A stretch of 20,232 nucleotides of DNA from Magnetominusculus dajiuhuensis. GTDB taxonomy: Bacteria; Nitrospirota; Thermodesulfovibrionia; Thermodesulfovibrionales; Magnetobacteriaceae. The notes below the pieces were generated by a model. That model was given only the letters and a program-made list of their open reading frames with translations, had not been told where the DNA came from and did not search any database. The stretch lies in assembly GCF_046044395.1 (NCBI RefSeq), contig NZ_JBJUSG010000063.1:1-20232 (forward strand), written 5' to 3'. Positions 7,314 through 15,443 of the stretch are shown here, piece after piece; within the stretch, counting starts at the first letter, position 1, and every line of letters starts with the position of its first letter. The position numbers were made by a program, and so were the translations under genes.

Positions 7314-7413
7314 NNNNNNNNNNNNNNNNNNNNNNNNNNNNNNNNNNNNNNNNNNNNNNNNNNNNNNNNNNNNNNNNNNNNNNNNNNNNNNNNNNNNNNN
7401 NNNNNNNNNNNNN
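7314..7413. other. Scaffold gap, 100 N
   Basis: Exactly 100 unknown bases, the usual placeholder for a gap of unspecified length. It abuts a tandem repeat, the likely cause of the assembly break. Translations across it are meaningless. Confidence 0.98.
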
Positions 7414-7481
7414 GCACATAGGGAATTGCACATAGGGAATTGCACATAGGGAATTGCACATAGGGAATTGCACATAGGGAA
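7414..7481. repeat. 14-bp tandem repeat, nearly 5 copies at gap edge
   Basis: The unit GCACATAGGGAATT runs in perfect copies from 7414 to 7469 plus 12 bases of a fifth. It begins at the first base after the gap, so the true array probably extends further and its copy number is unknown. Confidence 0.93.
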
Positions 7482-7503
7482 TAATGAGTTTACCCTTAAG
7501 TCC

Positions 7504-7577
7504 GTCATTCCGGCTTGTCCGGAATCTTATTTGGCTTGAGGATGTGCAGAGGCAGATTCCGGACAAGCCGGAATGAC
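7504..7577. repeat. Dispersed palindromic repeat, inverted pair
   Basis: Two exact copies of the 24-base unit lie head to head: 7504-7527 (inverted orientation) and 7554-7577 (same orientation as 20-43). Together they can form either two small hairpins or one 24-bp stem with a 26-base loop. Confidence 0.88.
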
Positions 7578-7623
7578 GACAAGGCAAGCAGGCACTTCCG
7601 GTTCGCCTCTGAGTCGGCACATG

Positions 7624-7647
7624 AGATTCCAGACAGGCCGGAATGAC
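7624..7647. repeat. Dispersed palindromic repeat, diverged copy
   Basis: AGATTCCAGACAGGCCGGAATGAC-type copy with two substitutions relative to the unit at 7554-7577. The left arm no longer pairs fully with the right arm. Confidence 0.8.
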
Positions 7648-7759
7648 GGCAAGACAAGCCGGGTGGATACAATTTTTTATCGCGGAGTGAAGTTTTCTGC
7701 AACCTTGATTATTTTATCTTTTTTTTGTGTTGTTTTTGGTAGTATATACGGAGACTGTT

Positions 7760-9103
7760 ATGAGCGATGACTATCAGAATACGGTTGATCAATACCTTCA
7801 TAGGGCAAAGGTACTCTATGTTGAGGATGAGGCCGTTATCAGAGATAGTATTGCAAGATTCTTAAGGCGGCGTATCAAAGACCTTTTACTGGCCTCCAAT
7901 GGGGAAGAGGGCCTTGAGATATACAAAAAAGAAAACCCTGACATCGTCGTGACCGACATAATGATGCCCATAATGGACGGTATTGAAATGTCGAGGGAGA
8001 TAAAATCCATAAACGAAGATACCCCGATTATCATTACCTCCGCGTTTAACGACGAGGAATATTTTTTGAAATCAATAGAGATAGGCGTCGCAAAATATAT
8101 CAAAAAACCGGTCAATAACAGCGACCTTCTTAATGTACTTGCCAAGGTGGCCAGGGCGGTGTCGCAGCAGAAAGAGATTGAGTCAAAAAACGAGTTTATC
8201 AAGACGATTCTCGACAACAATCCCACATTCATTATGATTACCGATATAGACGAGATATATTTTCTGAACGCTTCGTTTTTGCGCTTCCTTGGATTTGATA
8301 CATTTGATGAGTTTATCGGAAAGGCCAATAGTATAAACCGTTTTATGGTGGTCAAGGAGGACAGTTTTTACAAGGGAAAATCGTTTAATGTGTGGATAAA
8401 AGAGGCCATTAACACCGAAAAAACAGATTGTATAGTCTTCATGGCCGGCAAAGACCAGTTAAAGAGCGAGGCAAGGGCATATATTATTCACGCAAACGCC
8501 ATACCGGAGCTTCAGGAGCACAAGCGCTATCTCATCACCTTTACGGACATATCGCACATAGAGTGCGACATGAAGATGTTTCAGGATATGGCTGTAAAAG
8601 ACGCCCTGACAGGCATTTTTAACAGAAAGAAATTCGGGGATGAACTGAGCAAGGAAATCGAAAGGTGTCTGAGATATAACAATTTCCTGTCACTCATTAT
8701 TTTTGACATAGACCATTTTAAATCAGTAAATGATACGTATGGGCATCAGACCGGGGATTATGTGTTGCAGGAGATAACGAAGCTGGTATCTGAAAATGTC
8801 AGGAAATATGATATTTTTGCCCGTTACGGGGGTGAGGAGTTTGTGATTCTTACGCCGGAGACCAGCCTCTCCGGTGCGAAGGAGCTGGCTGAGAAACTCA
8901 GAGAGATAGTTCAGGACCACGAATTTGCTGATGTTGGAAAGGTAACCTGTAGTTTTGGCGTCTCAGAGTATGTCAAACATGAGGACCCCGCCGGTTTTAT
9001 TAAAAAGGCGGACTATGCCCTTTATATCGCTAAGAACAAAGGCAGAAACAGGGTCAAGGCCGTAGAGAAGGAACATTCGTTCTTTTTTAATCTTCCCTAT
9101 TAG
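7760..9103 (+). CDS. Response regulator with PAS and GGDEF domains (diguanylate cyclase)
   Basis: The 447-residue protein makes cyclic di-GMP from two GTP under phosphorylation control. The REC domain (about 16-135) has the acidic pair E22/D23, phospho-acceptor D66 in TDIMMP, T94 and K116. A PAS-like segment follows (about 140-270). The GGDEF domain (about 275-437) has DALTGIFNRK, FDIDHFKSVND, the active-site GGEEF (357-361) and an intact inhibitory site RKYD (348-351), so product inhibition is expected. ATG 7760 is chosen because GGAG lies 6 bases upstream; the frame extends to 7727 without a start signal. It is followed after 13 bases by a REC-histidine kinase gene in the same direction, a likely source of its phosphate. 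Confidence 0.93.
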   Translation: MSDDYQNTVDQYLHRAKVLYVEDEAVIRDSIARFLRRRIKDLLLASNGEEGLEIYKKENPDIVVTDIMMPIMDGIEMSREIKSINEDTPIIITSAFNDEEYFLKSIEIGVAKYIKKPVNNSDLLNVLAKVARAVSQQKEIESKNEFIKTILDNNPTFIMITDIDEIYFLNASFLRFLGFDTFDEFIGKANSINRFMVVKEDSFYKGKSFNVWIKEAINTEKTDCIVFMAGKDQLKSEARAYIIHANAIPELQEHKRYLITFTDISHIECDMKMFQDMAVKDALTGIFNRKKFGDELSKEIERCLRYNNFLSLIIFDIDHFKSVNDTYGHQTGDYVLQEITKLVSENVRKYDIFARYGGEEFVILTPETSLSGAKELAEKLREIVQDHEFADVGKVTCSFGVSEYVKHEDPAGFIKKADYALYIAKNKGRNRVKAVEKEHSFFFNLPY

Positions 9104-9116
9104 GTACTATGAAGAA

Positions 9117-10577
9117 ATGTCAAAGAAGAAGATATTAATCGTAGAAGACGAGATAATAATAGCCAAAGACATACAGAAGTGTGTGGAGGACCTCGGTTAC
9201 GTGGTGACGGGGGCAGTGCCTACCGCGCGTGAAGCGTTTATGAAGATTGAGGAGCGGCGTCCCGACCTTGTCCTCATGGATATAATGCTGCAAGACGGAA
9301 TTGACGGGGTCGAGGCAGCCTCTCAGGTACGCGCTAAGTATGATATACCTGTCATATATCTCACCGCCTACGCGGACGAAAAAATGATCGAGCGCGCGAA
9401 GATAACAGAACCATTCGGCTACTTGCTTAAACCGTTTGAGGACAGGGAACTGCACATAAACATTGAGATGGGGATGTACAAACACAAACTTGAAAAGTCT
9501 GTGCGCGAAAGCCAGCAGTGGCTGTCTACGACGATAAACAGCATTGGAGACGGCGTCATAGCGACTGATTTAACAGGCCGTGTCATTTTTATAAACGCGG
9601 CCGCAAAGGCTATGACCGGCTGGGAAGGCCAAATGGCCATAGGCAGGGCTGCCAATGATGTTTTTAACGTGACATTGGGAGAAAATGGCGAGAGGTTTAA
9701 TCTGGGCAGAGTAAACCAAACCTCTGTTACGGAGCTTTCTAATCCTGTCCTGACCGGGTTGCACGGCAGGCAGTATCATATCAGAGGCTGTACGGCGGCA
9801 ATCAGGGATGAGCTTGGCATATGTTATGGCATGGCCATAGCGTTTCATGACATCACAGAGAGGATACAGGCTGAGGAGGCGTTCAACTCCCAGCGAGAGA
9901 AATTCGTATCGGTGCTCATCCACGACTTAAAAACGCCCCTGCTTGCGATTAAGGGCTATACGAGAAGGTATTTAACGGGCAAGGCTCCAACAGAGGAGGC
10001 GAAAAATGAGGTCTTGCATATAATAGAAAGCGCCGCGGCCGATTTGCTTCAAATTATTGAAAAGACATCGAAATCGTTGAGGGAAAAGGCGTCCCTTGGG
10101 ATGTCTAACCCTGTGGCGGTAGATTTCTCATCCATAATATCGTCTGTGGCTATGAATTGTCTGCCTATGATGGATGCCCGTGGGCTTAGTCTGAGCATTA
10201 ATGGGGTGAACTCCGGGGATTATCAGACAGAAGAGCCACTAACGCTGACGGCAGACCCGTATCAGCTTAAGTCAATTGTCGAAAACCTCCTGAGCAATGC
10301 CGCCAAATACGCGAAGGCCTCAATAAAAGTGGAGGCGTCGGGCGACAGTTCCACTATCCTGTTTTCTGTATCTGACGACGGCCCTGGCATTGACCCTCAG
10401 TATCACAATCGGATATTCGATGTGTATTTTCAGGTACCGGGAAGCAAAAAGGGAACGGGGCTTGGCCTTTACAGCGTTAAGAAGGCTGTGGCAGACCACT
10501 ACGGGGAGATAACGCTGCGCTCTGCCTCCGGTGCCGGCGCATGTTTTGAGATAAAACTGCCGCGCACGCCGAAATAG
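9117..10577 (+). CDS. REC-PAS hybrid sensor histidine kinase
   Basis: The 486-residue soluble protein has an N-terminal receiver (about 4-120; D10/E11-D12 region, phospho-acceptor D55 in LMDIML, T83, K105). A PAS domain (about 132-250) ends in HDITERIQAEEAF. A HisKA domain follows with the phospho-histidine H269 in VLIHDLKTPLLAIKG. The HATPase domain has the N-box NLLSNAAKYA (390-399), the G1 box DDGPGI (420-425) and GTGLGLYSV (446-454). No membrane segments are present, so it acts in the cytoplasm and may take phosphate on its own receiver from another kinase. The receiver resembles that of the protein at 11934-13118. No strong ribosome binding site is seen (only AAGAA). It sits between the diguanylate cyclase and a membrane kinase in a same-strand run. 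Confidence 0.92.
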   Translation: MSKKKILIVEDEIIIAKDIQKCVEDLGYVVTGAVPTAREAFMKIEERRPDLVLMDIMLQDGIDGVEAASQVRAKYDIPVIYLTAYADEKMIERAKITEPFGYLLKPFEDRELHINIEMGMYKHKLEKSVRESQQWLSTTINSIGDGVIATDLTGRVIFINAAAKAMTGWEGQMAIGRAANDVFNVTLGENGERFNLGRVNQTSVTELSNPVLTGLHGRQYHIRGCTAAIRDELGICYGMAIAFHDITERIQAEEAFNSQREKFVSVLIHDLKTPLLAIKGYTRRYLTGKAPTEEAKNEVLHIIESAAADLLQIIEKTSKSLREKASLGMSNPVAVDFSSIISSVAMNCLPMMDARGLSLSINGVNSGDYQTEEPLTLTADPYQLKSIVENLLSNAAKYAKASIKVEASGDSSTILFSVSDDGPGIDPQYHNRIFDVYFQVPGSKKGTGLGLYSVKKAVADHYGEITLRSASGAGACFEIKLPRTPK

Positions 10578-10590
10578 AGCCGGAATATAA

Positions 10591-11934
10591 ATGTATCTTA
10601 AGATAATCTTAATAAGTTCGTGCATCGTTCAACTGGCCGCCGCCGCTTTGAGTTTCAGGCTGATAAGGATTACCGGTAGAAGCGGCGCATGGGTGTTTAT
10701 TGCCGCCGGTGTTGCTGTAATGGCCCTCAGGCGGTTGATTTCACTTGTTGATTTGTTTTACAAAGACGTTGATGACATTTCTTATGTGCCGATGCCTCTG
10801 CCTGAGACAGTGGCCTTTTTGTCCTCACTATTAATACTCGTTGGGATTATGATGATTGCCCCGATATTTCGCGGCGTAAGGACAATTGAAAGGAGAAAGG
10901 CAAAAGAGACTACTCGTCGGCTTGACGACATAGTTGAGCTTCTTGACGACGCCATCGTCGCCGTTGACACTGAAGGAAGGATTACTCATTGGAACAATGG
11001 CGCAGAGTGTATCTATGGTTACTCAAAAGCCGAAATAGTATCCTCTTCCATATCAAACTTCTTTACGCCGGATAAGGCCAATGAGGCGCTGGAAATCCTG
11101 AACGAGATAAGCTCAGGTGCCCATATTAAAAATTATGAAACTGTCCACCTCAGAAAGGATGGCAGACAAATCAACATATCCCTTACCGTAACCCCGATAG
11201 CCGCTGCGACATCGGGAGCGATTGTTGGGGCGTCTTTTATCGTCAGGGATATAACCCAAAGAGTGAACCTGATTGAGTCACTAAGAAAGTCGCTTGATGA
11301 CAAGACGGTTCTATTGCAGGAGATTCACCATAGGGTAAAAAACAACATGCAGATAATCTCAAGCCTTATTTACCTTCAGTCAGGACAAATAACCGACGAG
11401 AGATTTATAGAGATGTTTACCGAGATGCAGAACCGAATCAAGTCAATGGCGCTTATACATGAAAAACTCTATCAGACCAGAGATTTGTCCAGGATTGACT
11501 TCAGAGACTACATCCATACGCTTGTGGAAAACATCAGGGCTTCATACACGCGGTGGGACTATTATTTAACCGTAGACATAGACATAGCAGACATCATGTT
11601 AAATATTGAGACGGCTATCCCGTGCGGTTTAATAATAAACGAGCTTATATCAAACTCCCTGAAATATGCCTTTGTCAATGGGCAGACCAATGCCCTGGTC
11701 TCAATAAGTCTGCATTGCGCTGAGGACGGCCTCTGTGAGTTGTCTGTCAGTGACAACGGTTCTGGAATATCCTCCGATTTAGATATAAACAATACGAAGA
11801 CCCTTGGGTTGAAACTTGTAAAGACACTTGTTGAGCATCAACTGGGCGGGTCATTGGAGTTGATAACCGAGATGGCTGTAGGGACGGAGTTTAAGATAAA
11901 ATTTCGCGAACTAGTGTACAATCAAAGACTGTAA
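10591..11934 (+). CDS. Membrane PAS sensor kinase, HisKA_2 type
   Basis: The 447-residue protein has three N-terminal transmembrane helices (about 4-24, 33-50 and 72-93). A coiled linker leads to a PAS domain (about 108-225; DAIVAVDTEGRITHWN) ending in FIVRDITQRVNL. The dimerisation/phospho-acceptor block LLQEIHHRVKNNMQIISSL (241-259) is the HisKA_2 form, with H246/H247 as the phosphorylated histidine. The ATPase domain has NELISNSLKYAF and DNGSGI. HisKA_2 kinases commonly phosphorylate stand-alone receivers, here plausibly the receivers encoded on either side. Its stop codon overlaps the next start (TAATG), so translation is coupled to the downstream REC-kinase. The signal sensed is unknown. 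Confidence 0.91.
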   Translation: MYLKIILISSCIVQLAAAALSFRLIRITGRSGAWVFIAAGVAVMALRRLISLVDLFYKDVDDISYVPMPLPETVAFLSSLLILVGIMMIAPIFRGVRTIERRKAKETTRRLDDIVELLDDAIVAVDTEGRITHWNNGAECIYGYSKAEIVSSSISNFFTPDKANEALEILNEISSGAHIKNYETVHLRKDGRQINISLTVTPIAAATSGAIVGASFIVRDITQRVNLIESLRKSLDDKTVLLQEIHHRVKNNMQIISSLIYLQSGQITDERFIEMFTEMQNRIKSMALIHEKLYQTRDLSRIDFRDYIHTLVENIRASYTRWDYYLTVDIDIADIMLNIETAIPCGLIINELISNSLKYAFVNGQTNALVSISLHCAEDGLCELSVSDNGSGISSDLDINNTKTLGLKLVKTLVEHQLGGSLELITEMAVGTEFKIKFRELVYNQRL

Positions 11935-13118
11935 TGATAGAAAGCGCCAGAATACAGATAGTCGAGGACGAGGCCTTAATAGCCCTTGGGTTGAAGGGTA
12001 AAATTGAGGGTTTTACTGGCTTTACAGTTACATCTATTGCCGCTACGGGCGAGGACGCAATCGCTGCCGCCGCGCGGGACGTGCCTGATTTGGTGCTCAT
12101 GGATATAGTGCTTAGGGGCAATATGGACGGGATTGAGGCCGCCAGAGAGATAACAAACCGCTTTGGAATTCCAATCATATATCTGACCGCGTACTCTGAC
12201 GACAAGATATTGGAAAAGGCAAAACTAACCGAGCCGTCGGGTTATTTATTGAAGCCATGTAACAGCAGGGAGTTGATGGTAACTATCAAAATGGCCATGT
12301 ATAAGCACAAGATGGAGGAGTACCGCAGGAAGGCCGAAGAGGCTGAAAGACGAAGGCGGGATGAGAAACTCCTCATAGAGCAGGCAAAAATCTCCGCGAT
12401 GGGCGAGATGCTCCGCGCTATTTCTCACAACTGGAGGCAGCCCCTAAACACCCTTGGACTTATTATCCAGGACATAGAGGACGCGCATAGATTTGGAGAG
12501 ATCAACGGTAAGTACCTGGCCGAGTTCGTCAAAAACGCGATGACAGAGATAAATTCCATGTCCGAGACAGTGAGCGGCTATAGGAACCTGTTTAAGCCGG
12601 ACAAGGAAAAGAGGCCGTTTAATGTCGTTGAGGTAACGGAGGAGGTCTGTACATTCCTTCAAGGCCAAATAAGGAGCCTGTCGGTTGATGTAAAAATTAT
12701 TCACGCCGGCATAGACGCCATACATGTGACAGGATTTTTAAACGAATTTCGCCAGGTGATTTTAAATCTGATGTTTAACGCTATGGACGCCATTGTCGAA
12801 AGGAGAAAGGCGCTCGCTATAAGCGCGCGTGGCACGGCGCAGGTGGCAAATCATGTCGGTGTCATAACGATAGAGATAAACCGCCGCGACTCTATGGCCG
12901 TGCTCAGGATAGTTGACGACGGGGGCGGGGTGCCGGAGGCGCTTGCAAGCAGGATATTTGAGCCGTATTTTACTACCAGAGAACAGGGCAAAGGGATTGG
13001 AGTTGGCCTTTATGTGTCAAAGGTGCTTGTGGAGACTCAGATGGGCGGCAGGCTCTATTTTGAAAACGTGGAAAACGGCGCCGCGTTTTATGTTATGCTC
13101 CCTGAGACGCCGGACTAA
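11934..13118 (+). CDS. REC-histidine kinase hybrid (N-terminal receiver)
   Basis: The 394-residue soluble protein begins with a receiver (about 6-122; E11/D12, D57 in LMDIVL, T85, K107). A charged coiled coil follows (about 126-150), rich in R and E. The kinase core has the phospho-histidine H165 in AISHNWRQPLNTLGL, an N-box NLMFNAMDAI, DDGGGVP and GKGIGVGLYVSK. The ISHNWRQPL form is the subgroup seen in many delta/epsilonproteobacterial and Nitrospirota kinases. There is no PAS or membrane domain, so the receiver is the likely input. It overlaps the upstream kinase gene by one base. The transporter's binding-protein gene starts 49 bases downstream in the same direction. Confidence 0.91.
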   Translation: MIESARIQIVEDEALIALGLKGKIEGFTGFTVTSIAATGEDAIAAAARDVPDLVLMDIVLRGNMDGIEAAREITNRFGIPIIYLTAYSDDKILEKAKLTEPSGYLLKPCNSRELMVTIKMAMYKHKMEEYRRKAEEAERRRRDEKLLIEQAKISAMGEMLRAISHNWRQPLNTLGLIIQDIEDAHRFGEINGKYLAEFVKNAMTEINSMSETVSGYRNLFKPDKEKRPFNVVEVTEEVCTFLQGQIRSLSVDVKIIHAGIDAIHVTGFLNEFRQVILNLMFNAMDAIVERRKALAISARGTAQVANHVGVITIEINRRDSMAVLRIVDDGGGVPEALASRIFEPYFTTREQGKGIGVGLYVSKVLVETQMGGRLYFENVENGAAFYVMLPETPD

Positions 13119-13167
13119 AATCGCCATGCAGGGATAATTATAGGTAATAAAACACTTAGGAGGATAA

Positions 13168-14340
13168 ATGGTAAGATTCTGTACATCGGTATTAATAATG
13201 GTATTGTTATTTGTTGCGCTGACCATGTCAGGTTGTAATCAGGCAAAAGATGACGCTATACACATAGGTGTGATAGCCGAGCTTACGGGCGACATACCGG
13301 CTGTCGGCGCGTCGTGTAAAAATGCCGCTGAGATGGCGGTAAAGGCGGTCAACGACACAGGGGGCATTGATATAGGTGGAAAAAAATACCCGTTAAAACT
13401 CCAGATAGAGGACTCAGCCGGACGGTCTGACCAGGCCGCCTCCGCGGCGCAAAAACTAATCACCCGCGATAAGGTCATCGCCATCGTAGGCCCGAATGCC
13501 AGTAGCGGGGCAATCCCCGCGTCAGAAATCGCCGAGACCTCAAAGGTTCCCCTTATTTCCCCGTGGTCAACAAATCCTAAGACCACGCTTGACCCCAGAA
13601 CCGGTAAGCAGAAAACCTACGTATTTCGCGCCTGTTACATGGACTCATTTCAGGGCCGGGTGCTTGCGGCGTTTGCTATGGGCGAGCTGAAGGCCAAACG
13701 TGCGGCAGTCTTATATGACGTGGCCTCTGAGGTGCTGAAAGGGCAGGCGGAGGTTTTTAAGGCGACATTTGAGGGAAAGGGCGGCGCTGTTACGGGATTT
13801 GAGACCTATACAACTGGCAACAAGGATTTTACCGTGCAGATGACGAAGATAAAAAATGACAATCCTGATCTGATATTCCTTCCCACATACTATAGCGACG
13901 TACCCCTGCAGGTGCAGCAGGCACGCCGGTTTGGCATGAACGTGCCTATTTTGGGCAGTGACGCGTGGGGAAGCCATGACCTGCTTGGCCTTTGTGGGAA
14001 GGACTGTGAGGGGTCATATTTCAGCAGCCACTTCTCTGCGAATTCAACCGCGCCGGGTGTTAAGAAATTCGTAGATGATTATAGGGCACTCTATGGCAGT
14101 ATCCCCGACGACGTGGCCGCCCTTACGTACGATTCCTTCGGCATCCTGTTTGAGGCGATGAGAAAATCAGGGAAGCCCGCCTCAGAAGACATAAAAAACG
14201 CGATTCAAAAGATAACCGGTTTTCAGGGCGTCACAGGCACGATAACATTCCACGAAGGCTCTGGCGACCCCGAAAAAAGCGTTGTCATCTTACAGATAAA
14301 AGACGGGGAGTTTAAGTGGTTTGCCGACATTAAACCCTAA
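13168..14340 (+). CDS. Branched-chain amino acid ABC transporter binding lipoprotein
   Basis: The 390-residue protein is a type I periplasmic binding protein (LivJ/LivK family, Peripla_BP_6). The signal peptide ends in a lipobox T-M-S-G-C (C23), so it is probably tethered to a membrane. The mature part begins IHIGVIAELTGDIPAVGASCKNAAEMAVKAVND, typical of the family, and carries IVGPNASSGAIPASEIAE (ligand-binding loop region) and VAALTYDSFG near the end. AGGAGG (13158-13163) 4 bases before ATG 13168 is a strong start. It precedes livH, livM-G and livF but is separated from them by a restriction-modification insert. The family also binds amides, urea and short-chain ligands, so the substrate is not certain. 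Confidence 0.92.
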   Translation: MVRFCTSVLIMVLLFVALTMSGCNQAKDDAIHIGVIAELTGDIPAVGASCKNAAEMAVKAVNDTGGIDIGGKKYPLKLQIEDSAGRSDQAASAAQKLITRDKVIAIVGPNASSGAIPASEIAETSKVPLISPWSTNPKTTLDPRTGKQKTYVFRACYMDSFQGRVLAAFAMGELKAKRAAVLYDVASEVLKGQAEVFKATFEGKGGAVTGFETYTTGNKDFTVQMTKIKNDNPDLIFLPTYYSDVPLQVQQARRFGMNVPILGSDAWGSHDLLGLCGKDCEGSYFSSHFSANSTAPGVKKFVDDYRALYGSIPDDVAALTYDSFGILFEAMRKSGKPASEDIKNAIQKITGFQGVTGTITFHEGSGDPEKSVVILQIKDGEFKWFADIKP

Positions 14341-14370
14341 CGGTGCCCGGAATATAAAATTATAACGGAG

Positions 14371-14399
14371 TTGATAAAATAAGTTATTTCTGTTATGCT
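14371..14399 (+). promoter_or_regulatory. Promoter with spacer palindrome ahead of the R-M genes
   Basis: TTGATA (14371-14376), a 17-base spacer and TATGCT (14394-14399) make a moderate sigma-70 promoter. The spacer contains a perfect 13-base inverted repeat AAATAA-G-TTATTT (14377-14389), placed exactly where a bound dimer would block RNA polymerase. Restriction-modification genes are often autoregulated this way by a C protein or by the methyltransferase; no C gene is present here. Confidence 0.5.
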
Positions 14400-14429
14400 A
14401 CACAGTAGATAAGAGGGAGATACAGGAAA

Positions 14430-14492
14430 ATGATATTTGAACAGTCTATTGGGAAATTGAGTTGTAACGATTCTGTAAAGAAACATGTGTAG
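14430..14492 (+). CDS. Possible 20-residue leader ORF upstream of the methyltransferase
   Basis: ATG 14430 opens a 20-codon frame ending TAG at 14490-14492, 8 bases before the methyltransferase GTG. AGGA lies 2 bases and GAGGGAGA about 10 bases before the ATG, so the ribosome binding site is plausible but not well spaced. The frame differs from that of the methyltransferase. It may tune translation of the weakly started methyltransferase, or it may be chance. It is not a C protein. Confidence 0.25.
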   Translation: MIFEQSIGKLSCNDSVKKHV

Positions 14493-14500
14493 GTTGAACC

Positions 14501-15433
14501 GTGATCGAGAAAATACCTAACATCTATAATTCGTTTCAAGTTGATGCTCGGATTGTTGTAACAGCAGATGACACGTTGAATGCTTGTCAAAAATTACCGG
14601 ATAATACTTTTTCTCTTATTGTTAGTTCACCACCGTACAATATTGGTAAGATTTATGAAAAAGAAACATCTTTACAAGAATACCTTCAATGGCAGGAAAC
14701 AATTATTGCTCAATTAGTAAGAATTATGCAAAAAACAGGTAGTTTGTGTTGGCAAGTTGGAAATCATATAAATAATCGGGAGGTTTTCCCTTTAGATATT
14801 TATTTCTATCCAATATTTAAGAAAATGGGATTAAAACTTCGCAATAGAATTGTTTGGCATTTTGGTCATGGATTACATGCTTCATATAGATTTTCAGGAC
14901 GTTATGAAACTCTATTGTGGTTTACTAAATCTGATGATTATATTTTTAACCTTGACGATGTGAGAGTTCCGTCTAAATATCCTGGAAAACGTTATTACAA
15001 AGGAGATAAAAGAGGGATGCCCAGTGGTAATCCATTAGGTAAAAATCCGTCTGATTTCTGGAATATTATTACAGAAGAATTTGAGTTAGGCATTATTGAC
15101 ATTCCCAATGTTAAATCTAATCATCCTGAGAAAACCTGTCATCCCTGTCAATTTCCTATAGAACTCATAGAAAGGTGTGTGCTTGCATTTACAAATGAAC
15201 ATGGTTGGATTATAGATCCTTTCTGTGGAGTAGGTTCTGCACTTATTGCTGCCGTGAAGCATAATCGTAAAGCAATGGGTATAGACAGAGATACAGAGTA
15301 TTGCAAAATTGCGACACAACGATTAAATTCATATTATGGTGGGACACTTAAAATGCGCCCTATTGGCAAAGAAATTTATAAACCTACAGGAAAAGAACGT
15401 GTCTCACAAATCCCAATAGAATGGTCAGATTAG
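14501..15433 (+). CDS. Site-specific DNA methyltransferase, beta class (probably N4-cytosine)
   Basis: The 310-residue enzyme has the catalytic motif IV SSPPYNIGK (42-50) before the AdoMet-binding motif I IIDPFCGVGSA (237-247), the order that defines beta-class methyltransferases. SPPY, as opposed to DPPY, points to N4-cytosine. The region between (about 95-235) would hold target recognition. HPEKTCHPCQFPIELIERCV is a typical motif X-like segment before motif I. The start is GTG 14501 with a weak AGG 7 bases upstream; no ATG option exists. The endonuclease gene follows after 10 bases. Because BglII/BstYI-type endonucleases pair with m4C enzymes at (R)GATC(Y), that target is inferred. The gene is about one third G+C (32% in the line at 14701) against about 65% in livH, showing horizontal origin. 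Confidence 0.92.
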   Translation: MIEKIPNIYNSFQVDARIVVTADDTLNACQKLPDNTFSLIVSSPPYNIGKIYEKETSLQEYLQWQETIIAQLVRIMQKTGSLCWQVGNHINNREVFPLDIYFYPIFKKMGLKLRNRIVWHFGHGLHASYRFSGRYETLLWFTKSDDYIFNLDDVRVPSKYPGKRYYKGDKRGMPSGNPLGKNPSDFWNIITEEFELGIIDIPNVKSNHPEKTCHPCQFPIELIERCVLAFTNEHGWIIDPFCGVGSALIAAVKHNRKAMGIDRDTEYCKIATQRLNSYYGGTLKMRPIGKEIYKPTGKERVSQIPIEWSD

Positions 15434-15443
15434 GAACTTTGAT

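Larger units (their letters stand above)
7254..7759. other. Repeat-rich intergenic region containing a scaffold gap
   Basis: The region holds 60 bases of unassigned sequence after ribD, 100 N, a 14-bp tandem repeat, three palindromic repeats and the upstream region of the diguanylate cyclase gene. No gene is supported. A T-rich tract (about 7705-7740) precedes the next gene but I could not assign a promoter. Confidence 0.6.

Noticed and set aside
7414..7481. CRISPR array
   Set aside because: Units are 14 bp and directly adjacent with no spacers, and no cas genes are present.
7234..7620. Frames reading through the N gap
   Set aside because: They consist of unknown residues plus translated 14-bp repeats; no start signal or conserved content.
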